Below, piece after piece: positions 1-9,392 of a DNA stretch of 64,000 nucleotides. The translations under genes and the position numbers were made by a program. The notes beneath the pieces are model-generated. The model did not search any database. It worked only from the letters and a program-made list of their open reading frames with translations, and was not told the DNA's origin. Location: NCBI RefSeq assembly GCF_000177195.2, contig NC_015953.1:4340001-4404000 (forward strand), read 5' to 3'. The stretch comes from Streptomyces sp. SirexAA-E. Lineage in GTDB: Bacteria > Actinomycetota > Actinomycetes > Streptomycetales > Streptomycetaceae. The first letter of the stretch is position 1; each line of letters begins with the position of its first letter.

Positions 1-233
1 TGCTGTCGACGGTCGCCCGCGACGCGGTCGAACTCTTCACCGGGCCGAACGCCCACCGCGTCCGGGAGTGCGAGGCCGTGGAATGCGCCCTGCACTTCGT
101 CGACACGTCCCGCCCCGGCAGACGGCGCTGGTGCGCCATGGGCCGCTGCGGGAACCGCCACAAGGTGCGGGCCCATCGCGCCCGTACCGCCCTGCCCGGC
201 GACGGTGCCGGACGAGCGGAAGGAGAGGCGTGA
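1..233 (+). CDS. CGNR zinc-finger protein, C-terminal fragment (5' end outside window)
   Basis: Only the last 76 codons are present, in the frame starting at base 3; the gene enters from the left edge. The fragment has a cysteine pair in ECEAVEC-type context followed by WCAMGRCGNRHKVRAHR, the hallmark of the CGNR zinc finger (treble-clef fold) found at the C-terminus of many actinobacterial putative DNA-binding proteins. The upstream domain is not visible. The stop codon overlaps the start of the next gene by one base (TGATG), which suggests translational coupling. The exact role of the family is not well known; regulation of transcription is a reasonable inference. Confidence 0.85.
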   Translation, partial: LSTVARDAVELFTGPNAHRVRECEAVECALHFVDTSRPGRRRWCAMGRCGNRHKVRAHRARTALPGDGAGRAEGEA

Positions 234-622
234 TGCCGACCGGACTGACACAGGACGCGGGATGGGAGATCGGGGTCTCCCGGGCCCTGCCCAGGCCCGT
301 CGAGGCGCTCTGGGAATTCGTGACGAGCGACGAAGGGGTGGCCCTCTGGCTCGGGCCGGGGGTGCGGCTGCCCACCGAGAAGGGCGCCGGATACCGCACG
401 GACGACGGCGTCGAGGGGGAGCTCCGCAGCTACCGCCCCGGCGACCGGGTCCGGCTCACCCACGGACCGACGACGGTCCAGGTCGCGGTCTCACCCGGCC
501 GCTCCGACGACCGGGCCGTTCTCCGCCTGCACCAGGAACATCTGGGCGGCGCCGGGGAGCGCGAGGAGCGGCGCGCCCACTGGCGGAATGTGATGGACCG
601 GATCGAGGCCGCCCTCGGCTGA
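233..622 (+). CDS. SRPBCC / AHSA1-domain protein (129 aa)
   Basis: The 129-residue product looks like a START/Bet v1-like (SRPBCC, AHSA1 branch) domain. It starts ISRALPRPVEALWEFVTSDEG, with the usual 'divide into helix after first strand' pattern, has the tryptophan-rich LWLGPG segment, and ends with HWRNVMDRIEAAL, the long C-terminal helix common to this fold. Such proteins bind hydrophobic ligands or act as co-chaperone-like partners; no specific ligand can be inferred. The ATG overlaps the TGA of the CGNR gene, and the coupling supports this start over longer upstream frames. The pair probably forms one operon. Confidence 0.8.
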   Translation: MPTGLTQDAGWEIGVSRALPRPVEALWEFVTSDEGVALWLGPGVRLPTEKGAGYRTDDGVEGELRSYRPGDRVRLTHGPTTVQVAVSPGRSDDRAVLRLHQEHLGGAGEREERRAHWRNVMDRIEAALG

Positions 623-652
623 CGCGCGGCCTCGCCCGCCCGGCCGCCGGGG

Positions 653-1681
653 TCAGGGAGCGGGCGTACGCTCCTGGGCCGGGCCCCCGTCCGTGGCGGC
701 CGTGGAGCCCGGTCCGGACGGCGCCGAAGCGGAATCCGTGCCCGTCGGCGCTCCGGCCTCGGCCGCGCGTACCGCCAGGCGCAGCGCCTCGGCCCTCGTG
801 CGCCGTGCCGTGCGCAGCGCTTCCCAGGTCAGCAGGGCCAGCGCGACCCAGACGAGTGCGAAGCCGGCCCAGCGCTCGGGCGGCATCTCCTCGTGGAAGT
901 ACAGGATGCCCAGCGCGAACTGGAAGACCGGCGCCAGATACTGCAGCAGGCCCAGCACGGACAGCGGCACCCGGATCGCGGCCGCGCCGAAGCAGATGAG
1001 CGGGATCGCGGTGATGATGCCCGTCGCGGCGAGCAGGGCCCCGTGGCCCGCGCCCGAGGTGACGAACGTCGACTCGCCGCGCGCCGCGAGCCACAGCAGG
1101 AACCCGAGCGCGGGCACGAACAGCACGGCGGTCTCGGCGGCCAGGGACTCCAGGCCGCCCATGTCGACCTTCTTCTTCACCAGGCCGTACGTCGCGAACG
1201 AGAACGCCAGCACCAACGAGATCCACGGCGGCTGCCCGTAGCCGATCGCCAGCACGAGCACCGCCGCGAGGCCGGTCGCGACCGCGGCCCACTGGGCGGG
1301 CCGCAGCCGCTCACCGAGCAGCAGGACGCCCATGGCGATCGTGACCAGCGGGTTGATGAAGTAGCCGAGCGACGCCTCGACGACATGGCCGTTGTTGACC
1401 GACCAGATGTACAGGCCCCAGTTGACCGAGATGACGGTCGCGGCGACGGCGATCAGCGCCAGCCGCCGGGGCCGGCCGAGCAGTTCACGTATCCAGGCCC
1501 AGCGGCGCAGCGCCAGCAGGGCCACACCCACCACGGCGAGCGACCAGACCATCCGGTGGGCGAGGATCTCCACCGCGCCCGACGGCTCCAGCAGCGGCCA
1601 GAAGAGGGGCACCAGACCCCACATCCCGTACGCGCCGATTCCGTACAGCAGGCCTGCCCGCTGTTCGTTCTTCCCTTCCAC
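653..1681 (-). CDS. rarD: RarD-type EamA transporter
   Basis: The 342-residue product is a polytopic membrane protein of the drug/metabolite transporter superfamily, RarD branch. The N-terminus GLLYGIGAYGMWGLVPLFW and the following EILAHRMVWSL segment are typical RarD signatures. About ten hydrophobic segments in two EamA repeats fill residues 10-300; the last ~40 residues are a charged and then Ala/Gly/Ser-rich cytosolic tail. It is convergent with the SRPBCC gene, with a 30-bp gap. RarD proteins are assigned as permeases of unproven substrate (a link to chloramphenicol resistance is historical), so the substrate is unknown. Confidence 0.9.
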   Translation of the reverse strand: MEGKNEQRAGLLYGIGAYGMWGLVPLFWPLLEPSGAVEILAHRMVWSLAVVGVALLALRRWAWIRELLGRPRRLALIAVAATVISVNWGLYIWSVNNGHVVEASLGYFINPLVTIAMGVLLLGERLRPAQWAAVATGLAAVLVLAIGYGQPPWISLVLAFSFATYGLVKKKVDMGGLESLAAETAVLFVPALGFLLWLAARGESTFVTSGAGHGALLAATGIITAIPLICFGAAAIRVPLSVLGLLQYLAPVFQFALGILYFHEEMPPERWAGFALVWVALALLTWEALRTARRTRAEALRLAVRAAEAGAPTGTDSASAPSGPGSTAATDGGPAQERTPAP

Positions 1682-1794
1682 AGGCCCTCCCGGCGCTCCT
1701 CGGCCGGCGGTCGGCCGACTGCACGACGGTAGCCCCGGAAGGGCCGCCTGTCACAGCCGTCTCACGGATACGGTCATGACAGGCGGCCGGTGGC

Positions 1795-2655
1795 TCACAG
1801 GGCGGCGACCGCCGCGGTCACCGTCTCGGCGAGGGGGGTCGTCGGCCGGCCGATGAGCCGGGCCAGGTCACCGCCGGTGGCGGCGAGCAGCCCGCGCCCG
1901 ATCGCCTCGTCGACGTCGACGAGGATCGCGGCGAAGGCCTCGGGCAGCCCGGCGCCGACGAGGATCTCCTGGTGCACGGCGGCCGGGACCCGGTTGTACG
2001 CGATCTCCTTGCCGGTGGCCTCGGCGACCACCGCGGCGTACTCGTCCAGCGACCAGGCGGTGTCCCCGCTCAGCTCGTACGCCGTGCCGAGGTGGCCCTC
2101 GCCGGTGAGGACCGCGACGGCGGCCGCGGCGTAGTCCGCCCGGGTGGCGGAGGCGATGCGTCCGTCGCCCGCGTTGCCGACGACGGCGCCGTGCTCCAGG
2201 ACCGGGGCCAGGTTCGCCGTGTAGTTCTCGGTGTACCAGCCGTTGCGCAGGAAGGTGTACGGGAGCCCGGAGTCGAGGACCAGCTGCTCGGTGGCCTTGT
2301 GCTCCTCGGCCAGCAGGAAGTCCGCGTCCGGCCCGCCCAGCACTCCGGTGTACGCGAGCTGCGCGACCCCGGCGGCCTTCGCCGCGTCGATCACGGCGGT
2401 GTGCTGGGGTATCCGCCGGCCGACCTCGCTGCCCGAGATGAGCAGGACGCGGTCGCCGGCCCGGAAGGCCCCGGCGAGGGTCTCGGGGCGGTCGTAGTCG
2501 GCGACGCGGAGCTCGACGCCCCGGGCGGCGAGCGCGGCGGCCTTCTCCTTGTCGCGGACGACGGCGACGATCCGGTCGGCCGGGACCGTGTCGAGCAGCT
2601 GCTCGACGACGAGACGGCCGAGGGCGCCGGTGGCTCCGGTGACGACGATGCTCAT
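1795..2655 (-). CDS. NmrA-like SDR, NAD(P)H:quinone oxidoreductase type
   Basis: The 286-residue protein opens with the nucleotide-binding glycine motif MSIVVTGATGALGR and has the atypical SDR (NmrA/QOR2) layout: DYDRPETLAGAF, LLISGSEVGRR, then AYTGVLGG and FLRNGWYTENY. Family members reduce quinones or sense NADPH; E. coli YtfG (QOR2) is the closest characterised type I can name. The ATG at 2655 directly precedes the Rossmann motif and is preceded by GGAGAGAACCCCC. It is divergent from the HxlR regulator at 2761, a very common arrangement in which the HxlR protein represses the oxidoreductase in response to electrophiles or redox stress. That regulatory link is inference. Confidence 0.88.
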   Translation of the reverse strand: MSIVVTGATGALGRLVVEQLLDTVPADRIVAVVRDKEKAAALAARGVELRVADYDRPETLAGAFRAGDRVLLISGSEVGRRIPQHTAVIDAAKAAGVAQLAYTGVLGGPDADFLLAEEHKATEQLVLDSGLPYTFLRNGWYTENYTANLAPVLEHGAVVGNAGDGRIASATRADYAAAAVAVLTGEGHLGTAYELSGDTAWSLDEYAAVVAEATGKEIAYNRVPAAVHQEILVGAGLPEAFAAILVDVDEAIGRGLLAATGGDLARLIGRPTTPLAETVTAAVAAL

Positions 2656-2732
2656 GGGGGTTCTCTCCTGGATGCGCTGATCTGCTGCGGGTGGGACAGC
2701 ACTCACTCTAGGAGAGTCACTAACTTGGGGAA

Positions 2733-2757
2733 AGTACCCACTTTGAAGTAAGGTACT
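2733..2757. promoter_or_regulatory. Candidate HxlR operator (nested inverted repeat)
   Basis: An inverted repeat AGTACC (2733-2738) / GGTACT (2752-2757) encloses a second pair of arms, ACTT (2740-2743) / AAGT (2746-2749). It lies in the 105-bp divergent region between the SDR gene and the HxlR gene and touches the latter's ribosome binding site. The short symmetrical layout fits a dimeric winged-helix regulator, so autoregulation and repression of the divergent SDR gene are likely. No binding data are visible. Confidence 0.5.
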
Positions 2758-2760
2758 GGT

Positions 2761-3162
2761 ATGACGGTAAGCATCCTGGACCAAGTGGGCGGCCGGCGCC
2801 CGGACGTCAACCAGCAGACCTGCCCCTCCCGGCTGGTCCTCGAACACGTCACCAGCCGGTGGGGCGTGCTCGTGCTGGCCGCGCTGCTGGAGCGGTCCTA
2901 CCGGTTCAGCGAACTGCGCCGCACGGTCGGCGGCGTCAGCGAGAAGATGCTGGCCCAGACCCTCCAGACACTGGAGCGCGACGGCTTCGTGCACCGGGAC
3001 GCGAAGCCGGTGATCCCGCCCCGCGTGGACTACTCGCTGACCCCGCTCGGCAGGGAGGCCGCCGACCAGGTCTGGGCCCTGGCGCGCTGGGCCGAGCAGC
3101 GACTGGACGAGGTCGAGTCGGCGCGCGCCGTGTACGACGCACGGGCCGCTCAGTCCGGCTGA
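2761..3162 (+). CDS. HxlR-family winged-helix regulator
   Basis: The 133-residue product matches the HxlR family: a conserved N-terminal cysteine (Cys21 in QQTCPSRLVLEHVTSRWG), the helix-turn-helix YRFSELRRTVGGVSEKML, and the wing/dimer segment GFVHRDAKPVIPPRVDYSLTPLG. In several characterised HxlR proteins the equivalent cysteine senses electrophiles, quinones or disulfide stress. The gene is divergent from an NAD(P)H-binding oxidoreductase gene and a nested palindrome lies between them. The ATG is immediately preceded by AAGG. The 3' end overlaps the convergent permease gene by 13 bp. Confidence 0.9.
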   Translation: MTVSILDQVGGRRPDVNQQTCPSRLVLEHVTSRWGVLVLAALLERSYRFSELRRTVGGVSEKMLAQTLQTLERDGFVHRDAKPVIPPRVDYSLTPLGREAADQVWALARWAEQRLDEVESARAVYDARAAQSG

Positions 3163-5105
3163 GGCTCCTTCCCCTCCTCCAGGACGTGCAGCGCGCGCGA
3201 CACGTCGAAGGGCAGGATCGTCACGGCGACGTGCGGCAGGGTGCCCAGCACCTTCGCCATCCCCTCGCCCGTGCCCCGGTGCAGCAGCTTCCCCAGGACA
3301 TGGCGGTAGAGCCTGCGCGGCACCAGGACCGTCAGCGAGGTGTCCCCGTCCCGGGTGGTGCGGGCCGCGAGCTCCGCCATCGCGTGGTGCAGCCGCCGGT
3401 CCGGGCAGGCGACGACGTCCAGCGGCACGGAGGTCGCCGAGGTGTCCGACCACCGGTCCGCCAGCCGCTCCGCGTACGGCTCGTCGATCGCGAAGTGCAC
3501 CGCCCTGATGCCGTCGGGCCGCAGCTCGTGGGCGTAGCGCAGGGCCTTCAGCGTCGCCAGGTCCAGCCGCTGGACGAGGACGAACACCACATGGCGGTGG
3601 GTCGGCGGCCGGTCCGCCCCCGAGGGCTGGATGCCCTCCAGCGCGGCGGCCTCGCGCCTGTACTCGCGGTTGATCCGCGTCAGCGCCCACACGCCGAGCG
3701 GGAAGACCACGACGACCAGCCACGCCCCCTCGGTGAACTTGGTGATTGCGAAGATGACCACCACGGCGGCCGAGATGACCGAGGCCAGGGCGTTCACCGC
3801 GATCTTCTTCCGGCGGTGGGGCTCACGGCGCCGCAGGTGGTACGCGGCGAGACCGGCACCGGCCATGGTGAAGGCGGTGAAGACGCCGATCGCGTACAAC
3901 GCCACCAGCTTGTCCACGCTGGCCCGGGTCGCCAGGAGCAGGGCCAGCGAGACCACGGCGAGGCAGATGATGCCGTTGGAGAACGCCAGCCGGTGCCCCC
4001 GCCGGGTCAGCACCCGGGGCAGGAACCGGTCCTGGGCCACGAAGCTCGCCAGGAAGGGGAAACCGGTGAACGGCGTGTTGGCCCCCGTGTACAGCACCAG
4101 AGCCGTCGCCAGCTGCACGAACACCAGCCCGATCGTGCCCAGCGGCCCACCGCCGAACGCGAGATGGGCCTCCTGGGCGATCACGGTCGGCGTGCCGTCG
4201 GTGTACGGGACGGCGTGGGTGACGTGCGCCAGCGTGGAGACGCCGAGCACGAGGAACCCGAGCACGCAGCTCATCACGATCATGGTCCGGCGGGCGTTAC
4301 GGCCCTGCGGTTCACGGAACGCGGAGATGCCGTTCGAGATCGCCTCCAGCCCGGTCAGCGAGGAACCGCCGTTGGCGAACGCGCGCAGCACGATGAAGAG
4401 CGACGCCCCGTACAGCCAGCCGTCGCCCCCGGTGCCGAGCGGGACGACGCCCACGGCGCGCAGATCGGCGTGCGGCAGGTCCCCGAGCAGCCCCCGGACC
4501 GCCGAGACGACGACGACCAGGCCGATCGCCGCCATGAAGAGGTACGCGGGAAGGGCGAAGATCCGGCCGGCCTCCCGGACACCCCGCAGGTTCCCGTACG
4601 CCAGCAGCACCACGGCCGCGACCGACAGGGGGAGCTGGAAACGGTCCATGCCGGTCCAGCCGCCGCCCGCCAGATGCGCCAGCGAGATCAGCGCGTTGGT
4701 GCCCGCCGACACCTGCACGGCCACGGTCACCACGTAGTCGACGAGCAGGGCGACGGCGGCGACCTGGGCGACGTCCGGCCCGAAGTTCTCCCGCGCCACG
4801 ACGTACGAGCCGCCCGCCCGCGTGTAGATCATCACGACGTCGCTGTAACAGAGCGTCAGCAGGACCAGGACGAGCAGGATCGCCCCGGTCACCGGCATGA
4901 GGAGGGTGAAGCCCGCGACCCCCACCGCCGGCACCAGGACCCGCAGCATCTGCTCCGAGCCGTACGCCGACGAACTGACGCAGTCCGACGCCAGGACACC
5001 GAGCGCCGTCCGGTTGCTCAGCTTCTCGTCGCTGAGGTGTTCGCTGGTGAGCGCCTTGCCGAGCAGGCGATTCTTGACGCGGTACACCGGGCGGTCCAGG
5101 GACAT
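3150..5105 (-). CDS. APC-superfamily amino acid permease with cytosolic C-terminal domain
   Basis: The 651-residue product has roughly twelve hydrophobic segments over residues 30-470 and the APC signature region SSSAYGSEQMLR near the first membrane helix. About 160 soluble residues follow, including a segment with HRHVVFVLVQRLDL and alternating strands and helices, similar to the nucleotide- or USP-like tails of other actinobacterial APC permeases. The substrate cannot be assigned. ATG at 5105 (MSLDRPVYRVKNRLLGK) is chosen over an in-frame ATG 42 bp upstream because the conserved region begins there. It is convergent with the HxlR gene, with overlapping ends. Confidence 0.87.
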   Translation of the reverse strand: MSLDRPVYRVKNRLLGKALTSEHLSDEKLSNRTALGVLASDCVSSSAYGSEQMLRVLVPAVGVAGFTLLMPVTGAILLVLVLLTLCYSDVVMIYTRAGGSYVVARENFGPDVAQVAAVALLVDYVVTVAVQVSAGTNALISLAHLAGGGWTGMDRFQLPLSVAAVVLLAYGNLRGVREAGRIFALPAYLFMAAIGLVVVVSAVRGLLGDLPHADLRAVGVVPLGTGGDGWLYGASLFIVLRAFANGGSSLTGLEAISNGISAFREPQGRNARRTMIVMSCVLGFLVLGVSTLAHVTHAVPYTDGTPTVIAQEAHLAFGGGPLGTIGLVFVQLATALVLYTGANTPFTGFPFLASFVAQDRFLPRVLTRRGHRLAFSNGIICLAVVSLALLLATRASVDKLVALYAIGVFTAFTMAGAGLAAYHLRRREPHRRKKIAVNALASVISAAVVVIFAITKFTEGAWLVVVVFPLGVWALTRINREYRREAAALEGIQPSGADRPPTHRHVVFVLVQRLDLATLKALRYAHELRPDGIRAVHFAIDEPYAERLADRWSDTSATSVPLDVVACPDRRLHHAMAELAARTTRDGDTSLTVLVPRRLYRHVLGKLLHRGTGEGMAKVLGTLPHVAVTILPFDVSRALHVLEEGKEPQPD

Positions 5106-5197
5106 GACGCCATGATGGGCCGCCCGGGACGGGACCCCGCCGCGCAAACGCCGGACGGGCGCGAACTCTGCCCGTCCGGCGCCGCCCGGCGTTTCCC

Positions 5198-6248
<1,051 letters not shown>

Positions 6249-6256
<8 letters not shown>

Positions 6257-8204
6257 CGATGGCCTCCTTGAGGGCGGTGGCAAGCTGCTCGGCCTTGAAG
6301 GGCATGCCGTTGACCTGGTTGAAGCTCTGCACGTCCACCAGGTACCTGGCCCGCAGCAGGGTGGCGAGCTGGCCCAGGTTCATCTCCGGGACGACCACCC
6401 TGCCGTAACGGCCCAGTACCTCGCCGAGATTGCCCGGGAAGGGGTTGAGGTGCCGCAGATGGGCCTGGGCGATCGTGTCGCCCGCCGCCCGCAGCCGCCG
6501 GACCGCCGCGGTGATCGGGCCGTACGTCGAACCCCAGCCCAGCACCAGCGTCCGGGCGTCCGCCGGGTCGTCGACCTCCAGGTCCGGCACGGCGATGCCG
6601 TCGATCTTCGCCTGGCGGGTGCGCACCATGAAGTCGTGGTTGGCCGGGTCGTAGGAGATGTTGCCCGTGCCGTCCTGCTTCTCGATGCCCCCGATCCGGT
6701 GCTCCAGACCGGGAGTGCCCGGCACCGCCCACGGGCGGGCCAGCGTCTCGGGATCGCGCTTGTAGGGCCAGAACACCCGGGTGCCGTCGGCCAGTTCGTG
6801 GTTCGGGCCGGTCGCGAACCGGGTCCGCAGATCCGGGAGGCTCGCCACCTCGGGGATCCGCCACGGCTCCGAGCCGTTCGCCAGATAGCCGTCCGACAGC
6901 AGGAAGACCGGGGTGCGGTAGGTCAGGGCGATCCGCGCCGCGTCCATCGCCGCGTCGAAGCAGTCCGCCGGCGTACGGGGAGCGACGACCGGGACGGGCG
7001 CCTCGCCGTTCCTGCCGTACATCGCCTGGAGCAGGTCCGCCTGCTCGGTCTTGGTGGGCAGACCCGTGGAAGGGCCGCCGCGCTGGATGTCGACGATCAG
7101 CAGCGGCAGCTCCAGGGAGACCGCCAGGCCGATGGTCTCCGACTTGAGGGCCACCCCCGGCCCCGACGTCGTCGTCACCGCGAGCGAACCGCCGAAGGCC
7201 GCGCCCAGCGCCGCCCCGATCCCCGCGATCTCGTCCTCCGCCTGGAACGTGCGCACACCGAAGTTCTTGTGCCGGCTGAGCTCGTGGAGGATGTCGGAGG
7301 CCGGGGTGATCGGGTACGAGCCCAGGTAGAGCGGCAGGTCCGCCTGGCGGGCCGCGGCGATCAGCCCGTACGAGAGCGCCAGGTTCCCGGAGATGTTGCG
7401 GTAGGTGCCCGTCGGGAAGGCCTGCGAGGCGGGGGCCACCTCGTAGGAGACCGCGAAGTCCTCCGTGGTCTCACCGAAATTCCAGCCCGCCCGGAACGCC
7501 GCCACGTTCGCCTCGGCGATCGCCTGCTTCTTGGCGAACTTCGCCCGGAGGAATTTCTCCGTTCCCTCGGTCGGACGGTTGTACATCCAGGAAAGCAGCC
7601 CGAGGGCGAACATATTCTTCGAACGTTCGGCCTCTTTGCGGGAAAGACCGAACTCCTTCAGCGCCTCGATCGTCAATGTCGTCAACGGCACCGGATGCAC
7701 GTTGTACGCATCGAGGGAACCGTCCTCCAGCGGAGATGTCTCGTAACCGACCTTCGCCATGGGGCGTTTCGTGAACTCGTCGGTGTTCACGATGATGTCG
7801 GCCCCGCGCGGCACATCGGCGATATTCGCCTTCAGGGCGGCGGGATTCATCGCGACCAGAACATTCGGCGCATCGCCCGGCGTCAGGATGTCGTGGTCCG
7901 CGAAATGCAGCTGGAACGACGACACGCCCGGCAGGGTCCCGGCGGGCGCCCGGATCTCGGCGGGGAAGTTCGGGAGGGTCGACAGGTCGTTCCCGAACGA
8001 CGCGGTCTCCGACGTGAAGCGGTCGCCGGTCAGCTGCATCCCGTCGCCCGAGTCACCCGCGAAACGGATGATGACCCGGTCCAGGCGGCGGATTTCCTTC
8101 TCGGTGGCGCCCTCGGGGCCGAGCTGCGGGACGCGCTGTTCCCCGACGAGAGCCTCGTCGGCCTCATCGGTCTTTCCGGCTGGGCTACTGACCTGGCTGG
8201 TCAC
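6249..8204 (-). CDS. korA: 2-oxoacid:ferredoxin oxidoreductase, alpha/gamma fusion subunit
   Basis: The 651-residue protein fuses the gamma domain (about residues 45-225, starting IIRFAGDSGDGMQLTGDRFT) to the alpha pyrimidine-binding domain (from about residue 245, with GSYPITPASDILHELS and SGPGVALKSE). It partners KorB to form the CoA-acylating 2-oxoacid:ferredoxin oxidoreductase of the TCA branch. The GTG at 8204 is preferred: it has GGGAGGTCC about 9 nt upstream, and the frame upstream of it encodes only Gly/Pro. The first ~40 residues are a variable extension before the conserved fold. Nearby nuo and two-component genes suggest a redox locus, but that is context only. Confidence 0.92.
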
Positions 8205-8457
8205 TGAACTGGACCTCCCTCGGGGCGGCGGCTCGGGACCGGCCGGCCCGGCCGGCGGTCCAGGCCCCACCCTACTTCTGTAAGGGTCGCCTTCCTCGGA
8301 CCGATCATATGGCCGAAGCGTTTTTCAGTCAGGGATTTCTCAGGTTCCGTCGCACGTCACAGGGGGCGGACGGACGGGGCGGAAAGTTCCCGCGAACTTC
8401 CCGCGCCTCGGCCTTCCGACCTAGGTCCGCCCCCGCGTAGGGGGTGCGTAGGGGGTA

Positions 8458-9129
8458 CTAGGAGTTCAAATACGTGAGTACGGCGAGAACGCGCCGATGA
8501 TCACCGTCGCTCGGTGACAGGCCCAGTTTCAGGAAGATGTTGCTGACGTGCTTCTCCACGGCCCCGTCACTCACCACCAGCTGTTTCGCGACCGCGGAAT
8601 TCGTCCGGCCCTCCGCCATCAGACCGAGGACCTCCCGCTCGCGCGGTGTGAGCCCCGCCAGCACGTCCTGCTTCCGGCTCCGGCCCAGCAACTGCGCCAC
8701 CACCTCCGGGTCCAGGGCCGTCCCGCCCTGGGCGACCCGCACCACGGCGTCCACGAACTCCCGGACCTCGGCGACCCGGTCCTTGAGCAGATAGCCGACG
8801 CCCCGGCTGCTGCCGGCCAGCAGCTCGGTGGCGTACTGCTCCTCGACGTACTGGGAGAGGACCAGCACCCCGATGTCCGGATAGTCCTTCCGCAGCCGCA
8901 CCGCGGCCCGCACCCCTTCGTCGGTGTGGGTCGGCGGCATCCGTACGTCGGCGACCACCACGTCCGGCAGCGCGCCCTGTCCCGCGAGGTCGCCCACCGT
9001 CTTGATCAGCGCCTCGGCGTCCCCGACCCCGGCCACGACGTCGTGCCCCAGATCGGTCAGCAGCCGGGTGAGTCCCTCCCGAAGCAATACGGAATCCTCG
9101 GCGATGACGACTCGCACCCTGTCCTCCAC
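8458..9129 (-). CDS. NarL/LuxR-family response regulator
   Basis: The 223-residue product has an N-terminal receiver domain (VIAEDSVLLREGLTRLL with the acidic pair, and phospho-acceptor Asp in DVVVADVRMP, Lys in GYLLKDR) and a C-terminal LuxR-type helix-turn-helix (LTPREREVLGLMAEGRTN, then VEKHVSNIFLKLGL). It should be phosphorylated by one or both upstream kinases. GTG at 9129 is preferred, with GGGGGACAC upstream; a second GTG lies 12 bp downstream. A 263-bp gap with a strong stem-loop separates it from the first kinase gene, so it may have its own promoter. Targets are unknown. Confidence 0.92.
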   Translation of the reverse strand: MEDRVRVVIAEDSVLLREGLTRLLTDLGHDVVAGVGDAEALIKTVGDLAGQGALPDVVVADVRMPPTHTDEGVRAAVRLRKDYPDIGVLVLSQYVEEQYATELLAGSSRGVGYLLKDRVAEVREFVDAVVRVAQGGTALDPEVVAQLLGRSRKQDVLAGLTPREREVLGLMAEGRTNSAVAKQLVVSDGAVEKHVSNIFLKLGLSPSDGDHRRVLAVLTYLNS

Positions 9130-9275
9130 GACGCTGTGTCCCCCACTGTTGAGATCGTTCTCTTCGGCCGGTCCGCCTGGCGGCGCCCACGGCTCCGCCG
9201 GGTCCCGCCCCGGGACGTCCAGCATCCCAGCATCGGCGGCCGAATGGGACGCCCCGCGGATCTTTCCGACCGCCA

Positions 9276-9326
9276 CAGCCCGCAGTGCCCCGGGCCGCCG
9301 GGGCGGCGGAGGGGCACTGCGGGCTG
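9276..9326 (-). terminator. Strong stem-loop between kinase and response regulator genes
   Basis: A 16-bp perfect stem (9276-9291 with 9311-9326, arms starting CAGCCCGCAG) encloses a G/C-rich loop that can pair further. No T-run follows on the minus strand. It lies just downstream of the kinase gene ending at 9393, so it could terminate or attenuate kinase transcription before the response regulator gene. Confidence 0.6.
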
Positions 9327-9365
9327 TCCGGGCTGGCCGGGCTGTCCGGGCTGTCCGGCTCTCCG
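9321..9365. repeat. 9-bp tandem repeat (GGGCTGTCC)
   Basis: Four consecutive 9-bp units (9321-9356; the second differs by one base, G for T) plus a partial fifth lie in the non-coding gap between the kinase and the response regulator. The array overlaps the distal arm of the stem-loop. It is probably a slippage-prone minisatellite; no function is apparent. Confidence 0.7.
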
Positions 9366-9392
9366 GCGTAGGTCCTTGGTGTCCGCGGGACG

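Noticed and set aside
456..1292. Open frame overlapping rarD and the SRPBCC gene
   Set aside because: Out of frame with rarD on the same strand and extremely Arg/Gly/Pro rich; it is a shadow.
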